Part shown: piece by piece, positions 8,309-17,539 of the stretch
Layout: every line of letters starts with the position of its first letter
Numbering within the stretch: the first letter of the stretch is position 1
DNA from: an uncultured Flavobacteriaceae bacterium
GTDB taxonomy: Bacteria > Bacteroidota > Bacteroidia > Flavobacteriales > Flavobacteriaceae
DNA: 64,000 nucleotides
NCBI GenBank assembly: GCA_938092005.1
Contig: CALKOU010000003.1
Coordinates: 1 to 64,000 of the forward strand
Direction of reading: 5' to 3'
The notes under the pieces: model-generated
Told to the model about the DNA's origin: nothing
The model's database searches: none
Seen by the model: only the letters and a program-made list of their open reading frames with translations
Program-made: the position numbers and the translations under genes

Positions 8309-10225
8309 CTAACTTACTGAGATAGTAATGCGCAACTCATTTTGTCCTTCTTCAAAAAACACTTCTAAAGGTAAAGCTTCAACTCCAGGTACCATATTAA
8401 AGGTTCTATTGCCTTCCATATCCTTTATTTTTAAAGGCACATTTGCTTTTATCGTCACTAAACCTTCTGGTTTTTGGATTGTAATTTCTGTATCGGAAAT
8501 TTTAGTAACTGCATCATTGTTTGGTGAAATTATGGGTAAAACAAAGGCAGTTGGTGCTGCTATTCCTTGGTTTGAAGCTACTTTTATTTTAAATCCATTG
8601 TCTGTACATGCATAAGATAAATCAAATATTGATGCCGTATTTGTAACGACTTCTCTTTTTTGATTTTTTAATGAAACTTCCGAAGAAATAACAACCTTAC
8701 CGTCAATGTCGCTCGTGTTAGTTGTGGCTTGTAAATCATACAAATTAGTGTACCATTCTTCGTTTTTAAAAGTTTCTATTCTAGGGGTTAATGCGATGTC
8801 TTTATTTGGTTGGGGCTGTTGATTGTAAGGTTCTACCATATGGTATTCTGCCATACTCGCTGCACACAATAAACCAACTTTATTATGGTACAAAACACCT
8901 AAGCTAGCACCTGTAGCTTGACGAAAATCTTCTTTATAGTGATATTCCGCATCGTAAGCACTAACAGTACCCCTCCAGTCTCCACGAGCAAAAAGGGTGA
9001 CATCTAAATCTTTAAAATATGTTGTCCCGTCAGAAGTGAGTCTAGGTAATGGAGTATTTGCATTGATTTCGGGCAAGTGTTCCCAATGGTCTAACAAAGC
9101 CGCCAAAGGTTTTGCGTGCGTAAACGTATGGTGCACACAAGGTGGAATACCTGCTTCTATGTAGCCTGGCCCGCCATGTATTAGTCCATCAGCAGTACAA
9201 CGTTTTAATAATTCTGTATTTTTCACAGCAGCAGTTCCAAATGCAGGATTCACGTCTGCCAACATCGCAAATGCTGGTTGGCTACCATCGCAAGTTCTAC
9301 TTCCCCAGTAACTCCATTTATACATTCTATTTCCCCAGCTGTTATCCCAACCACCGTCAGGCAACATAAATTCTAAATGACTATTTAATGATTTGGTGAC
9401 CAATTGTAATAACTCCTCATCTTTTTCTTTAAGCGCATACATCACCAAGCTATTAAGGGTTTCTTCTACATTGTAGCCTAAATCCACCCCATACAATCCT
9501 TTTTCACTTAATCTACTCGAAGGTTTTTTACATTCTCCAAAAAGTAAGCCCTCTTGTGGTGTAAAGTATGTTTTAATTTCGGAAGCTAATGTTTTACTCC
9601 TTGCTTTAAAATCATCTCTATTTAATACATTACCTATTAAATTTAATCCATAAATCGCTGTGCCTGGATAGTTAATGTTTGTAAAATCTATAGTGAATGT
9701 ATCGTAAATATATTGACCTGCTTTGCCTAAGCGTTTTGTCCAAGCCTTTCGAGTAGCTTCATCTAGAACATGACCATGATATTGTAATGCTTCTGCCAAA
9801 GCAATAGCGCCAAAAATGGTAATCCCTTTCCACGATTTTGGGTTTGGAACTACTGTCCAAGCACCATTTTCTTGTGACACATTATTCGCTGCCCAAGTCA
9901 TTACTAATTTAGCTGCTTCAACATACTTTGGATCACCTGACACATCTGCCATATACAAAAACGGATAAACTGCATCCATGCAACGTCCATGGATGTGAGA
10001 ACAGGATGGGCAATCTAATGAGCCATGCATTTCAATGTTTGAAGGATCGTTGATTTGTATTGCGATCATACCATCACACCAATCTTTCAAAAGCTCTGAA
10101 ATCAGATTTTTAAATTCTTGAGAGTGTTCTGGGTGGCTAGAACAAGCATTAAAGAGTCCAGCCAAAGGCATAGATAAGCCTACTCCTGCAAGAGTAGATA
10201 GTTGAATAAAATTGCGTCTTTGCAT
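8309..10225 (-). CDS. Tat-exported toroid/beta-sandwich protein, candidate PL40-type ulvan lyase
   Basis: This 638-residue protein has a twin-arginine signal (MQRRNFIQLSTLAGVG) ending in a lipobox-like LFNAC. Residues ~40-390 are helix-rich with repeated Trp/Gly-rich turns (GGWDNSWGNRMYKWSYWGSR; GGPGYIEAGIPPCVHHTFTH). The remainder is beta-rich, so the architecture resembles heparinase-type (alpha/alpha) toroid plus beta-sandwich lyases. Conserved-looking His and Tyr residues in HHTFTHAK and in AEYHYKED, and a HIHGRC segment near the start, are catalytic or metal candidates. In Formosa agariphila an ulvan lyase of then-unclassified type (P10_PLnc, later PL40) has this kind of layout, but identity is inferred, not demonstrated. 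It heads a two-gene unit with the PF05426 protein. Confidence 0.6.
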   Translation of the reverse strand: MQRRNFIQLSTLAGVGLSMPLAGLFNACSSHPEHSQEFKNLISELLKDWCDGMIAIQINDPSNIEMHGSLDCPSCSHIHGRCMDAVYPFLYMADVSGDPKYVEAAKLVMTWAANNVSQENGAWTVVPNPKSWKGITIFGAIALAEALQYHGHVLDEATRKAWTKRLGKAGQYIYDTFTIDFTNINYPGTAIYGLNLIGNVLNRDDFKARSKTLASEIKTYFTPQEGLLFGECKKPSSRLSEKGLYGVDLGYNVEETLNSLVMYALKEKDEELLQLVTKSLNSHLEFMLPDGGWDNSWGNRMYKWSYWGSRTCDGSQPAFAMLADVNPAFGTAAVKNTELLKRCTADGLIHGGPGYIEAGIPPCVHHTFTHAKPLAALLDHWEHLPEINANTPLPRLTSDGTTYFKDLDVTLFARGDWRGTVSAYDAEYHYKEDFRQATGASLGVLYHNKVGLLCAASMAEYHMVEPYNQQPQPNKDIALTPRIETFKNEEWYTNLYDLQATTNTSDIDGKVVISSEVSLKNQKREVVTNTASIFDLSYACTDNGFKIKVASNQGIAAPTAFVLPIISPNNDAVTKISDTEITIQKPEGLVTIKANVPLKIKDMEGNRTFNMVPGVEALPLEVFFEEGQNELRITISVS

Positions 10226-10250
10226 CTGTTTTATTTTGGTTTAATGTGTG

Positions 10251-10295
10251 AAAAATTACCAAAACATAAATTAAAAACCATCCTGCTTTGTCCTG
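10251..10295 (-). promoter_or_regulatory. Tandem-repeat promoter element of the toroid-protein operon
   Basis: The reverse strand reads CAGGAC-AAAG-CAGGAT (10280-10295), then 21 bp, then TAATTTTT (10251-10258) as the -7 box. The start codon follows about 25 bp after the box, giving a short leader of roughly 20 nt. Confidence 0.75.
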
Positions 10296-10309
10296 TAGTG
10301 TTAGAGTAA

Positions 10310-10341
10310 AAAAGCCAGAACAAAATATTGTTCTGACTTTT
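10310..10341 (-). terminator. Rho-independent terminator after the 810-residue lyase-like gene
   Basis: A 13-bp stem with one mismatch pairs AAAAGCCAGAACA (10310-10322) with TGTTCTGACTTTT (10329-10341) around a 6-nt loop. Read on the reverse strand it ends in a T-run, just after the stop codon at 10370. Confidence 0.8.
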
Positions 10342-10369
10342 GCCTATTTCAATAATAAATCTCAAATTA

Positions 10370-12802
10370 TTATTTAATCAAAAGCTTAGCATGATAAGCA
10401 TTGTGATCATGCGCCAACACCTTAATAAAATATAACCCAGGAGAAAATCTGTTGTTGTTTTCAATTTTGATATTATCATCTGTGATCCTATCTCTAAACA
10501 CAATTTTGCCTGTTATGTTGTACATAATAACATCTGCTTGCGCAATATTGATAAGCGCAATAGTAAATGATTCATTTGCTGGGTTGGGGTATACTTTTAC
10601 AGAAGGTATAAATAAATTTAAATCATCAAAACTTAATGAAGTAGATTCTACCAACCATTTGCTCCGGTCATCAGTGTTTGAGTTGTGGTTCACAGTGCCA
10701 TCTATATTGTGATATAAGTACCTTTTCCGGTTATTAGTTTCAAAACTATAGGATCCATCATCATGAGGAATAATTGTCCATATTTTATCGGAAACAGCAA
10801 TGGGTGAGGCCCAAGATGTACTAACCAAGCCTGGGTCAGAAGAACTACCAGTAAAACGTATCGTACCCTTAACTTCACTGTCAATATTGTAAAAATTTTC
10901 GCCAGGAACCTCAGCCTTTACAAATTGCCATTCCTTATCCGAACCTTCACCAGTATCACTAGCTACAATATTAGAACCAGAAGACATCAAATATTTGCCA
11001 GTGGCTAGATTCTTTACTCTGTAAACAGTACCGCTCAAATCGGTTGGGTCTTCCACTTTTATGTGAATGGTAATTGCTGTTGATGAAACGGTTTGATTAT
11101 TTTGATTCTCGGCAACCGCTTGAATCGTTTTTGATCCCAGTACATCTGATGACCAATTAACAGTATAAGGAGCTGTGCTATCTTCACTATAAACTTGACC
11201 GTCAACAAGAAACTGCACTTTAGCAATGGAACCATTTTCATCAACGGCATCCGCTGAAATTGTTATGGATTCGTTTATACTATACGACTCTCCGTCATAA
11301 GGGGAAGTTAAAGACACTCTATAGGGGTCTTGATTAATATCTAAATCAATTATTTGTAGATATAGCGGTCGTTGATCACCTGAAGCGTTTTCCATCATAT
11401 AGTAATACAACTTACCATTGTTTACATAAGCTACACCATGTCTAAAACGCCTTCCTGAGGTTGCTTCATAAACCGTTTGAAAATTATTGGTTCCTCCCTG
11501 AGACTTTTTAATAAAAATTCTGCCAGAAGCGTTTAACCCAATCAAATAAATATTATTCCCAGAAGTATATAATCTATCCCCGCCACCAAAATCTGTTGAT
11601 GTAGTAAACGCTGTATCACCAGCTTTTCTATAGGTGTGTACGTATTTAGTCACATTATATTGATTGTCTTTCACTTGCCCTATTACATGAACGTCTCCCC
11701 TATCGGTAACTGTCCAGTCAAAACCACCAACCATATACACTTTGTCTTTTTGTGTGGTTGAAACAAGATCACCAGGCTCGTAAATCAATATTTTGTCGGC
11801 ATCTCTAAGTGGTGTTGTAAAAGACGTGCCGTTATAATTTTTCCAATTCGTCTGCCCACTTTGATCGTCCGAGTAAGCTATATAAAAACCATTTTGGTAA
11901 AGATACTTATCATTAGTATCTTGAAGTCTTCGCTGAAAACCAATTCTGATTTTCCCACCTACATACTTGAACCTGCCATACATCCCCCAGTTATATGGCT
12001 CACCATAATTTTTAGCATTTTTATCTGCAAACTTTACAAAATTAGACCATGATGACGAATTTGCATCATATTTTGCGAAATGATATCCTCCGTTAGGACT
12101 CGCTCCCTGCCGCATAGAAAAGAACAAATCACCTTGATTGTTAGTGAAAAACTTCGGATATGTGCGTTCAGAAAATGCGCCATAATCCTCCACCCCGTTC
12201 AAACTTAAGTGGGTATAATCGTTATCACTGTCTTTTACAAATTGATCTAAGGTAAAGTCCGCATCAGGAACATCAGCGGCATTTTTTTTAGAATACGAAT
12301 ATCTAAAATAATCATCACTTAAACTGCCGTCAGTTGGCCGTGTTCGGGTGTAAGCATGCATATCAAAAAGCAAGTGAATGGTTCCATCTAATGGACTAAC
12401 CCCAACACCAATAGTGTTATGTGACTCCCCTATATACCAAACATTTCGCCATCCAGTATGTTGGTGAGGAAATTCAATTGTTTTTTGAGTTCCCGTCGCC
12501 GTATTATAACGGGTTAACATCATCTGTCTGTTTTGTTTTCCTCCTTTATACCACGTCATAAATACATATTCTTTGTATGTAGTAACACAATCTCCATGAG
12601 CTGATATCTGAGGACCAAAAGCATAATCATACCCTGAGGCTGAATTAGGTGCTGTTTCTGAAGTAACTTTACCACCGTCAAAATGCAGGGCTATGTCGGT
12701 AATTTTAACCTCTCTTTCAAGCATTACCTGGGCATTTAAAACACCCGAAACACATAAGAAGCCAACAAAAAAATAATGCTTTAGCGCTTTAAATTTTATC
12801 AT
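10370..12802 (-). CDS. BNR_4 beta-propeller protein, candidate PL24/PL25-type ulvan lyase, type IX secreted
   Basis: This 810-residue secreted protein starts with a signal peptide ending near VLNAQ. Residues ~35-490 form a BNR_4-type seven-bladed propeller, the fold of PL24 and PL25 ulvan lyases, which cleave rhamnose-3-sulfate-uronate bonds by beta-elimination. His128 (ESHNT) and His149 (FDMHAY), 21 residues apart, are the likely catalytic pair. PL24 enzymes, as I recall, have two such histidines with the same spacing. A bacterial Ig-like domain (SLTSPYDGESYSINESITIS), a ricin-like sugar-binding domain (YRVKNLATGKYLMSSG) and a type IX sorting domain (VKVYPNPANESFTIAL to the end) follow. It is transcribed alone, between its own promoter element and a hairpin terminator. 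Confidence 0.75.
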   Translation of the reverse strand: MIKFKALKHYFFVGFLCVSGVLNAQVMLEREVKITDIALHFDGGKVTSETAPNSASGYDYAFGPQISAHGDCVTTYKEYVFMTWYKGGKQNRQMMLTRYNTATGTQKTIEFPHQHTGWRNVWYIGESHNTIGVGVSPLDGTIHLLFDMHAYTRTRPTDGSLSDDYFRYSYSKKNAADVPDADFTLDQFVKDSDNDYTHLSLNGVEDYGAFSERTYPKFFTNNQGDLFFSMRQGASPNGGYHFAKYDANSSSWSNFVKFADKNAKNYGEPYNWGMYGRFKYVGGKIRIGFQRRLQDTNDKYLYQNGFYIAYSDDQSGQTNWKNYNGTSFTTPLRDADKILIYEPGDLVSTTQKDKVYMVGGFDWTVTDRGDVHVIGQVKDNQYNVTKYVHTYRKAGDTAFTTSTDFGGGDRLYTSGNNIYLIGLNASGRIFIKKSQGGTNNFQTVYEATSGRRFRHGVAYVNNGKLYYYMMENASGDQRPLYLQIIDLDINQDPYRVSLTSPYDGESYSINESITISADAVDENGSIAKVQFLVDGQVYSEDSTAPYTVNWSSDVLGSKTIQAVAENQNNQTVSSTAITIHIKVEDPTDLSGTVYRVKNLATGKYLMSSGSNIVASDTGEGSDKEWQFVKAEVPGENFYNIDSEVKGTIRFTGSSSDPGLVSTSWASPIAVSDKIWTIIPHDDGSYSFETNNRKRYLYHNIDGTVNHNSNTDDRSKWLVESTSLSFDDLNLFIPSVKVYPNPANESFTIALINIAQADVIMYNITGKIVFRDRITDDNIKIENNNRFSPGLYFIKVLAHDHNAYHAKLLIK

Positions 12803-12823
12803 TATTAAAGAAAATTGATGAGT

Positions 12824-12868
12824 TAAAGTTGACTGTTAACAATTAATACACTATCCTGAACTATCCTG
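12824..12868 (-). promoter_or_regulatory. Tandem-repeat promoter element of the 810-residue lyase-like gene
   Basis: The reverse strand reads CAGGAT-AGTT-CAGGAT (12853-12868), two identical halves. Exactly 21 bp on lies CAACTTTA (12824-12831), the weakest -7 box of the set (two mismatches to TAnnTTTG). The site ends 50 bp before the start codon. Confidence 0.7.
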
Positions 12869-12873
12869 CTGCG

Positions 12874-15800
12874 CTAATTACCCATAACCTTTATGCTAAC
12901 TGGTCCTAATAAGCCCGAGCTGTCCAAAGTATCGTCACCCTTTTTAGGCGGATTGGTAGTCCATGTTTTCTTTTGCTTATTAGCACCTCTATTATCAAAA
13001 ATGAGCTGATTTCGCCAAGTATTGGTGACTTGCACCACAAGGTTATTTTCTCCTTCTTGAACAACATCAGTAATGTCAAACGAGAAGGGCGGTGCCCATT
13101 TCACACCCACCTTTTTTCCATTACACCACAATGCCGCGATATTCGAAACAGCTCCCAAATCAATGGTGACCGCTTTGCCAGTACTTGCAAGACGAAACAC
13201 TTTTGAATAGGTTGTCGTCCCGGAATAGTGCTTTACAGCATCGTGCTCCACATTTGTTAATGATTTTAAAACGGGTAGCGTTATTGATTTTGGTGTGTCC
13301 CAACCGTCCTCAAACGTTAGTTCCCAATCTGTTTGAAGTAATTGCTCATCTACATCTATGGTTTTGGTTGTTTTTTCTACACCCTGATAAAATTGATATG
13401 TGCCAGAAGTAGAGGCTACAAGTTGATTTCCTTTCCAAAATACTTTTGGAAAAACGTTTGTGTCATGAACTTTATGCCAACCTTTTGCCGAACTTAAAAC
13501 AACTTTATTGTTGCGCGTCACCTTTGAGGCAAAAGGCTGTTTATTACCTTTTGAAAAAACAACAATTGCACTTCCGCTTGGAGCGAAAGATAGTGCGACA
13601 TCAGTTCTATTACCAGACACGCTCCAGATGTTAGCATCTTCTTGTTTTCCGTTAAAAGCATTCCATATTTGTGGATAAACATCTTGAACTCTAAAGCTTA
13701 TTGCTGCATCAACGGGTTTGTCGTGATTTGACGCTAAAAAATATATATGCGCATCCGTTGTTTCACGATGTATCCAATTGATATCCAATGCTTCTGGCAA
13801 TATCACATCTTGTTCAATGCGCTCTGCCTCTAAAACAGCTTCAAGGGTTGTTCCCCAATACACTTTCCCCTTTCCAGTTTTTTTGACACCTGCTGCTGTA
13901 TTTCCCCACAATTCATCGGAAATTGCTTTTAATGCTTTGATATCATCCTCATCATCCATCAAACTTGGGGAATCCTCTGGTTTATCACCAAGGATTACAG
14001 CTCCATTGAGCACCAATTCTTTTAGTTTTTTTGCAGTAGACAACAGCATTTGTTTCGAATCTCTAAGTGTGATAATTCGATAATCACCCGCATCTTTGAC
14101 ATGAATTTTACCATTTTTCACTTGCACTTTATCGTGTAAAATCTCTGCATTCAGATAATCAAACCTATACCCTTTTGGAAAAAAATCTAGATCAAAAGGT
14201 GGTCGCTCAAAGTGGTCACCATAATAACGCAACACATCAGCTACATATTCGCCTTGCTGCAAAACATACTGATTTCGGGTTAGGTAATCTGTCCAGTTAG
14301 ACATGTATTTCCACCAAGTTTGCTCACGTACTAACGGAAAACCAATATTACCGCCAAAGCTTGAACCTGGAACCACATCGGTTTGTGGTGTATGTGAAAA
14401 GGTATGAAACACCAAATGATTTATACCTTTAGTAAAGTTGTAGTCAATCAAATATTTTACTGAAAATGGGTGTTCATTCCACTTCACTCCCACCTGAGTA
14501 CAAGCTTCAGCTGCTAAAACTGGCTTGTTGTAAAGATGAACTGCAGACGCCGCATTAAAAACAGGCTTTGCATATTCATTTTGAGCAGAAGGTGCTTTAG
14601 GGTACCAAAATTCTGTCATAGGCACATCACTTACACCATAGTAACGCATCGGATCAATGGGCAAAACTTCTCCTCCAGCTCCTTCGGTATAAACTTCAGC
14701 TCCCATATCGTGTGCTACCGTTGCAAAATGCTCAAAGAAATTCTCAATAAATACCTCATCCATGGTGTGCCGTAAGTCTCTTAAAAACTTGGTTGTTAGC
14801 GCTGGACTTTCAACAACATATCCCATGGTGGCAGGCAAATAAGGTTTCATGCTATACCCCCTTCTATTTTCAAATTCAATAAACATATCTTCAGCGTGTG
14901 TTGTCCATGTAGGCACATGACTTTCCCAGCTATCTATTAGTAAACCATGTAATTTCCCATCGCCAATAGGCCCTCCATCTTTAATCAAATCACCAATCAT
15001 GCCCTTTCGCAAATGGTTTTCTATAGCTATTTTATCTAGCTTACTGGACTCCCATCCCGTAGCTTCAGGAACAGCCGGTTTGTTTGTTAGCCGCATGTTA
15101 ACATGACCAAAGCGCACTACTGTCCAATCTCCCTGTGGCACTTCCCAAGTCAAATTACCATCGGCAGTCATTTTATCAGTCAGATTGATTATTGTATTCG
15201 CCTTAACAATTGTATTATCAGCATACCCAATATTAACTTCTTTTTCAAGGCGTCTTAGCACTTTAGCGGCTTTTGCTTCGTGGTTATGGAGTTTTGGCTT
15301 TGAACTTAATCGGATAAATTCTGGCGCTATTGCATGTTCACCTTCAAACGTAAATTTAAATTCGGTAGAAGTTGTTTCTGGAATGGCGAGCGTAAGGTGC
15401 TTACGTCTATCGTTCCAATTTGCATCGGGAACCTTTAGTAATGCGATTTCGATTAGGGTATCGTCAACAAGCGCCTCTACCTTAAGCCTGACGTTAATTC
15501 GTGGGTACTGTGTGTTTAAAACAGCGTGACGTAGTTGTGGGAAACGGATAGAACGTAACGTTACCTTCTTTTCAAAAATAGTTTTCACCCAAGTGTTTGC
15601 ATTATTTACTTTTGAAATTCCTTGAATTCTATACTGCTTTAAAGGCTTATCTAAATGTGTAGTTTTTCGCGTAACGATTAGCTTGGCATCAGGATTAAAA
15701 ATGTCTTGCCATGGAACTAAATCATTGTTGGTTTTAATTTGAGAAGGCATTAAAGGAGCCACATCGTCTCCTTTGGGGGTTGGAAACGCCAGCACTTGAA

Positions 15801-16332
15801 CATCTTGATAGTTATAATCGGGAGTTAGATAACGTGCATTAATCGGTAGTATTTCACTAAACTCCTGACCACCTGACACCCTATAAACCGATTCAACCAA
15901 CTCACGTTGAGCTTCTTCTACTGGAACCCAAGGACCACCCGTCATGGACCAGCCTGGGCAGTTCTGCATCGTGAATTTTAAACCTAAGCGCTTACACTCA
16001 TCGGCTGCGTGACGTATCAAATCCTCCCATTCGGGTGATAATATTTTTACTGGCTTTACACCAGGAAAAGACCTTCCAGCTTTGTTAAAAAGGTGTATTC
16101 CTTGCAAACCAGAAGCTTTTACAGCTTCCAAATCCAACGTTAAGCCTTCTTTTGATATGTTATTCCCATTCAAATGAAACCACGTCTCGGGACGGAATTT
16201 AAAAGAGGGGGATTTAAAGTTTTTTGATAGTTCTGCTGCACTAATTTCAGACGAGGAAAATGATTTTTCTTCGTTTTTCATCTCACAACTAAAAATGAAT
16301 ATCACTAAAAAAAGAAACTGAAATTTGCGCAT
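12874..16332 (-). CDS. GH106-type alpha-L-rhamnosidase, lipoprotein
   Basis: This 1152-residue protein has a lipoprotein signal (FLVIFIFSC). The N-terminal part (FKFRPETWFHLNGNNISKEG, then LDLEAVKASGLQGIHLFN and FTMQNCPGWSMTGGPW) is the start of a GH106-type barrel. Acidic active-site candidates lie in EVYTEGAGGE and in KPVLAAEACTQVG. Near the C-terminus a GH2-like jelly roll is visible (GTTTYSKVFRL; NIAALWCNGKKVGVKWAPP; GENNLVVQVTNTWRNQL). GH106 enzymes remove alpha-L-rhamnose, which fits a rhamnose-rich substrate such as ulvan. The gene is transcribed alone, divergent from the small lyase-like lipoprotein, and the 220-bp gap between them holds a regulatory element for each. A second rhamnosidase family next to GH78 suggests different rhamnosyl linkages or sulfation states are handled. 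Confidence 0.85.
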   Translation of the reverse strand: MRKFQFLFLVIFIFSCEMKNEEKSFSSSEISAAELSKNFKSPSFKFRPETWFHLNGNNISKEGLTLDLEAVKASGLQGIHLFNKAGRSFPGVKPVKILSPEWEDLIRHAADECKRLGLKFTMQNCPGWSMTGGPWVPVEEAQRELVESVYRVSGGQEFSEILPINARYLTPDYNYQDVQVLAFPTPKGDDVAPLMPSQIKTNNDLVPWQDIFNPDAKLIVTRKTTHLDKPLKQYRIQGISKVNNANTWVKTIFEKKVTLRSIRFPQLRHAVLNTQYPRINVRLKVEALVDDTLIEIALLKVPDANWNDRRKHLTLAIPETTSTEFKFTFEGEHAIAPEFIRLSSKPKLHNHEAKAAKVLRRLEKEVNIGYADNTIVKANTIINLTDKMTADGNLTWEVPQGDWTVVRFGHVNMRLTNKPAVPEATGWESSKLDKIAIENHLRKGMIGDLIKDGGPIGDGKLHGLLIDSWESHVPTWTTHAEDMFIEFENRRGYSMKPYLPATMGYVVESPALTTKFLRDLRHTMDEVFIENFFEHFATVAHDMGAEVYTEGAGGEVLPIDPMRYYGVSDVPMTEFWYPKAPSAQNEYAKPVFNAASAVHLYNKPVLAAEACTQVGVKWNEHPFSVKYLIDYNFTKGINHLVFHTFSHTPQTDVVPGSSFGGNIGFPLVREQTWWKYMSNWTDYLTRNQYVLQQGEYVADVLRYYGDHFERPPFDLDFFPKGYRFDYLNAEILHDKVQVKNGKIHVKDAGDYRIITLRDSKQMLLSTAKKLKELVLNGAVILGDKPEDSPSLMDDEDDIKALKAISDELWGNTAAGVKKTGKGKVYWGTTLEAVLEAERIEQDVILPEALDINWIHRETTDAHIYFLASNHDKPVDAAISFRVQDVYPQIWNAFNGKQEDANIWSVSGNRTDVALSFAPSGSAIVVFSKGNKQPFASKVTRNNKVVLSSAKGWHKVHDTNVFPKVFWKGNQLVASTSGTYQFYQGVEKTTKTIDVDEQLLQTDWELTFEDGWDTPKSITLPVLKSLTNVEHDAVKHYSGTTTYSKVFRLASTGKAVTIDLGAVSNIAALWCNGKKVGVKWAPPFSFDITDVVQEGENNLVVQVTNTWRNQLIFDNRGANKQKKTWTTNPPKKGDDTLDSSGLLGPVSIKVMGN

Positions 16333-16355
16333 TACTTAAATTTTTAAACTTGATT

Positions 16356-16400
16356 TAAATTAAAAGTATAATGTCTTTTTTAGTATCCTGTTGCGTCATG
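16356..16400 (-). promoter_or_regulatory. Tandem-repeat promoter element of the GH106 gene
   Basis: The reverse strand reads CATGAC-GCAA-CAGGAT (16385-16400) and, 21 bp further, TTAATTTA (16356-16363). The site ends 52 bp before the start codon. It faces away from the plus-strand site at 16487. Confidence 0.75.
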
Positions 16401-16486
16401 TATTAAAACTAATCTTTTGAATTACGGTACACTGAAACAATTTTTGGTGTTTAATCATCAGCAATCACTTAAAAACTTTTTTGTAA

Positions 16487-16532
16487 CAGCATACAACAGG
16501 ATAGTTTTGAATAAGTTCGTTTGCTATATTTG
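16487..16532 (+). promoter_or_regulatory. Tandem-repeat promoter element of the plus-strand lyase-like gene
   Basis: The plus strand reads CAGCAT-ACAA-CAGGAT (16487-16502), followed after 22 bp by a perfect TATATTTG -7 box (16525-16532). The site ends 50 bp before the ATG at 16553. The repeat has flipped with the gene, which shows that the element is oriented. Confidence 0.75.
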
Positions 16533-16552
16533 AATACCACAGAACAACACAC

Positions 16553-17470
16553 ATGAAAACATCAAAATTTACTTATAAAACTACCTCATTATGCTTCCTA
16601 ATTGTTTTGGTGGCATTTTATTCTTGTCAGTCTGATAAAGATATTAACGAGGAATTAGACCCCATTGTCATCATTCCTACTCCAGAGCCAGAAGCAACTG
16701 ATGAAGTGTTGGATGATGATTTATCATGTAAAACAGAGTTCAGAAACAACTCAAGAACAAAAGATATCCCAAATCCAGTTAATGTAGGGACTATGGACGA
16801 CAGAACTTGTTATGCAGACTACACAGAAAGCACAATTTATGGCAAGGTTTGGGGCGTTTACAACATAACTGCTGGTTCTAACCATAAGGATGCTGCTAAC
16901 ACCTTACAGCCCAGAATGGAACGTGCGCTTCCGGTAGCAACAAAAACAACTGTTGGTACTTACGTTAAATTTACTGGAGTTGTAAGAATCCTTGAAGCAG
17001 GAAAAACCGACAGTGATAGCAGTGACGGTACGTACATCATGCAGGCCAAAGGAAAACACACAGGCGGAGGTGGTTCTGCCGATCCCGCAATATGCTTGTT
17101 TCTAGCAAAACCTGTATATGGAATAGATGGTAACGGCAACCGAACACAAATTTCCTTTAATATTTTTAGAGAACAAATTAAATACCGTGGTGGATCTGGA
17201 TCTGGAAGAGATGTTGTTTTTCTTACTAATATTAGAAAAAATGTTGCGACAACTATTGAGCTAGAGGTGGGCTTTAGAGCAAATCCAAACGACGCATCGA
17301 AAAAAATACACTATGCCGATGCTGTAATCGGTGGAGAGGCGTTTAATTGGAACATTCCTGAACCGGACAGAGGTACGGAATCTAAAATTAGATACGGTGC
17401 TTATCGCGTAAAAGGTGGAAGAGGTCAAATTAGATGGGCAGACACCACTACGGAAAGAGTACAAAAATAA
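16553..17470 (+). CDS. Jelly-roll lipoprotein, candidate PL28-type ulvan lyase
   Basis: This 305-residue lipoprotein (signal ending VAFYSC) has an acidic/proline linker (PTPEPEATDEVLDDD) before a beta-rich domain. The strand pattern (STIYGKVWGVYNI, VGTYVKFTGVVRILE, then the C-terminal SKIRYGAYRVKGGRGQIRW) resembles concanavalin-like jelly-roll polysaccharide lyases. In such folds the late RxGAYR-type strand usually carries a catalytic Tyr. Its position just upstream of sulfatase-GH105-GH3 matches that of the PL28 ulvan lyase in Formosa agariphila as I recall it, so PL28 is my best guess. A non-catalytic sugar-binding role is the alternative. It is the only plus-strand gene inside the degradative part of the locus. 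The ends of this gene and the convergent sulfatase are 69 bp apart. Confidence 0.6.
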   Translation: MKTSKFTYKTTSLCFLIVLVAFYSCQSDKDINEELDPIVIIPTPEPEATDEVLDDDLSCKTEFRNNSRTKDIPNPVNVGTMDDRTCYADYTESTIYGKVWGVYNITAGSNHKDAANTLQPRMERALPVATKTTVGTYVKFTGVVRILEAGKTDSDSSDGTYIMQAKGKHTGGGGSADPAICLFLAKPVYGIDGNGNRTQISFNIFREQIKYRGGSGSGRDVVFLTNIRKNVATTIELEVGFRANPNDASKKIHYADAVIGGEAFNWNIPEPDRGTESKIRYGAYRVKGGRGQIRWADTTTERVQK

Positions 17471-17539
17471 CGCTCTTTTATACGTTATTGACGTGATTGC
17501 GCTATTGGTAATGTAACATTTTAGTACTACAAACCTTTT

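Noticed and set aside
10310-10341. The hairpin near 10325 as an operator for the toroid-protein gene
   Set aside because: It lies just after the stop of the upstream gene, is followed by a T-run on that strand and lies upstream of the promoter element, so a terminator explains it.
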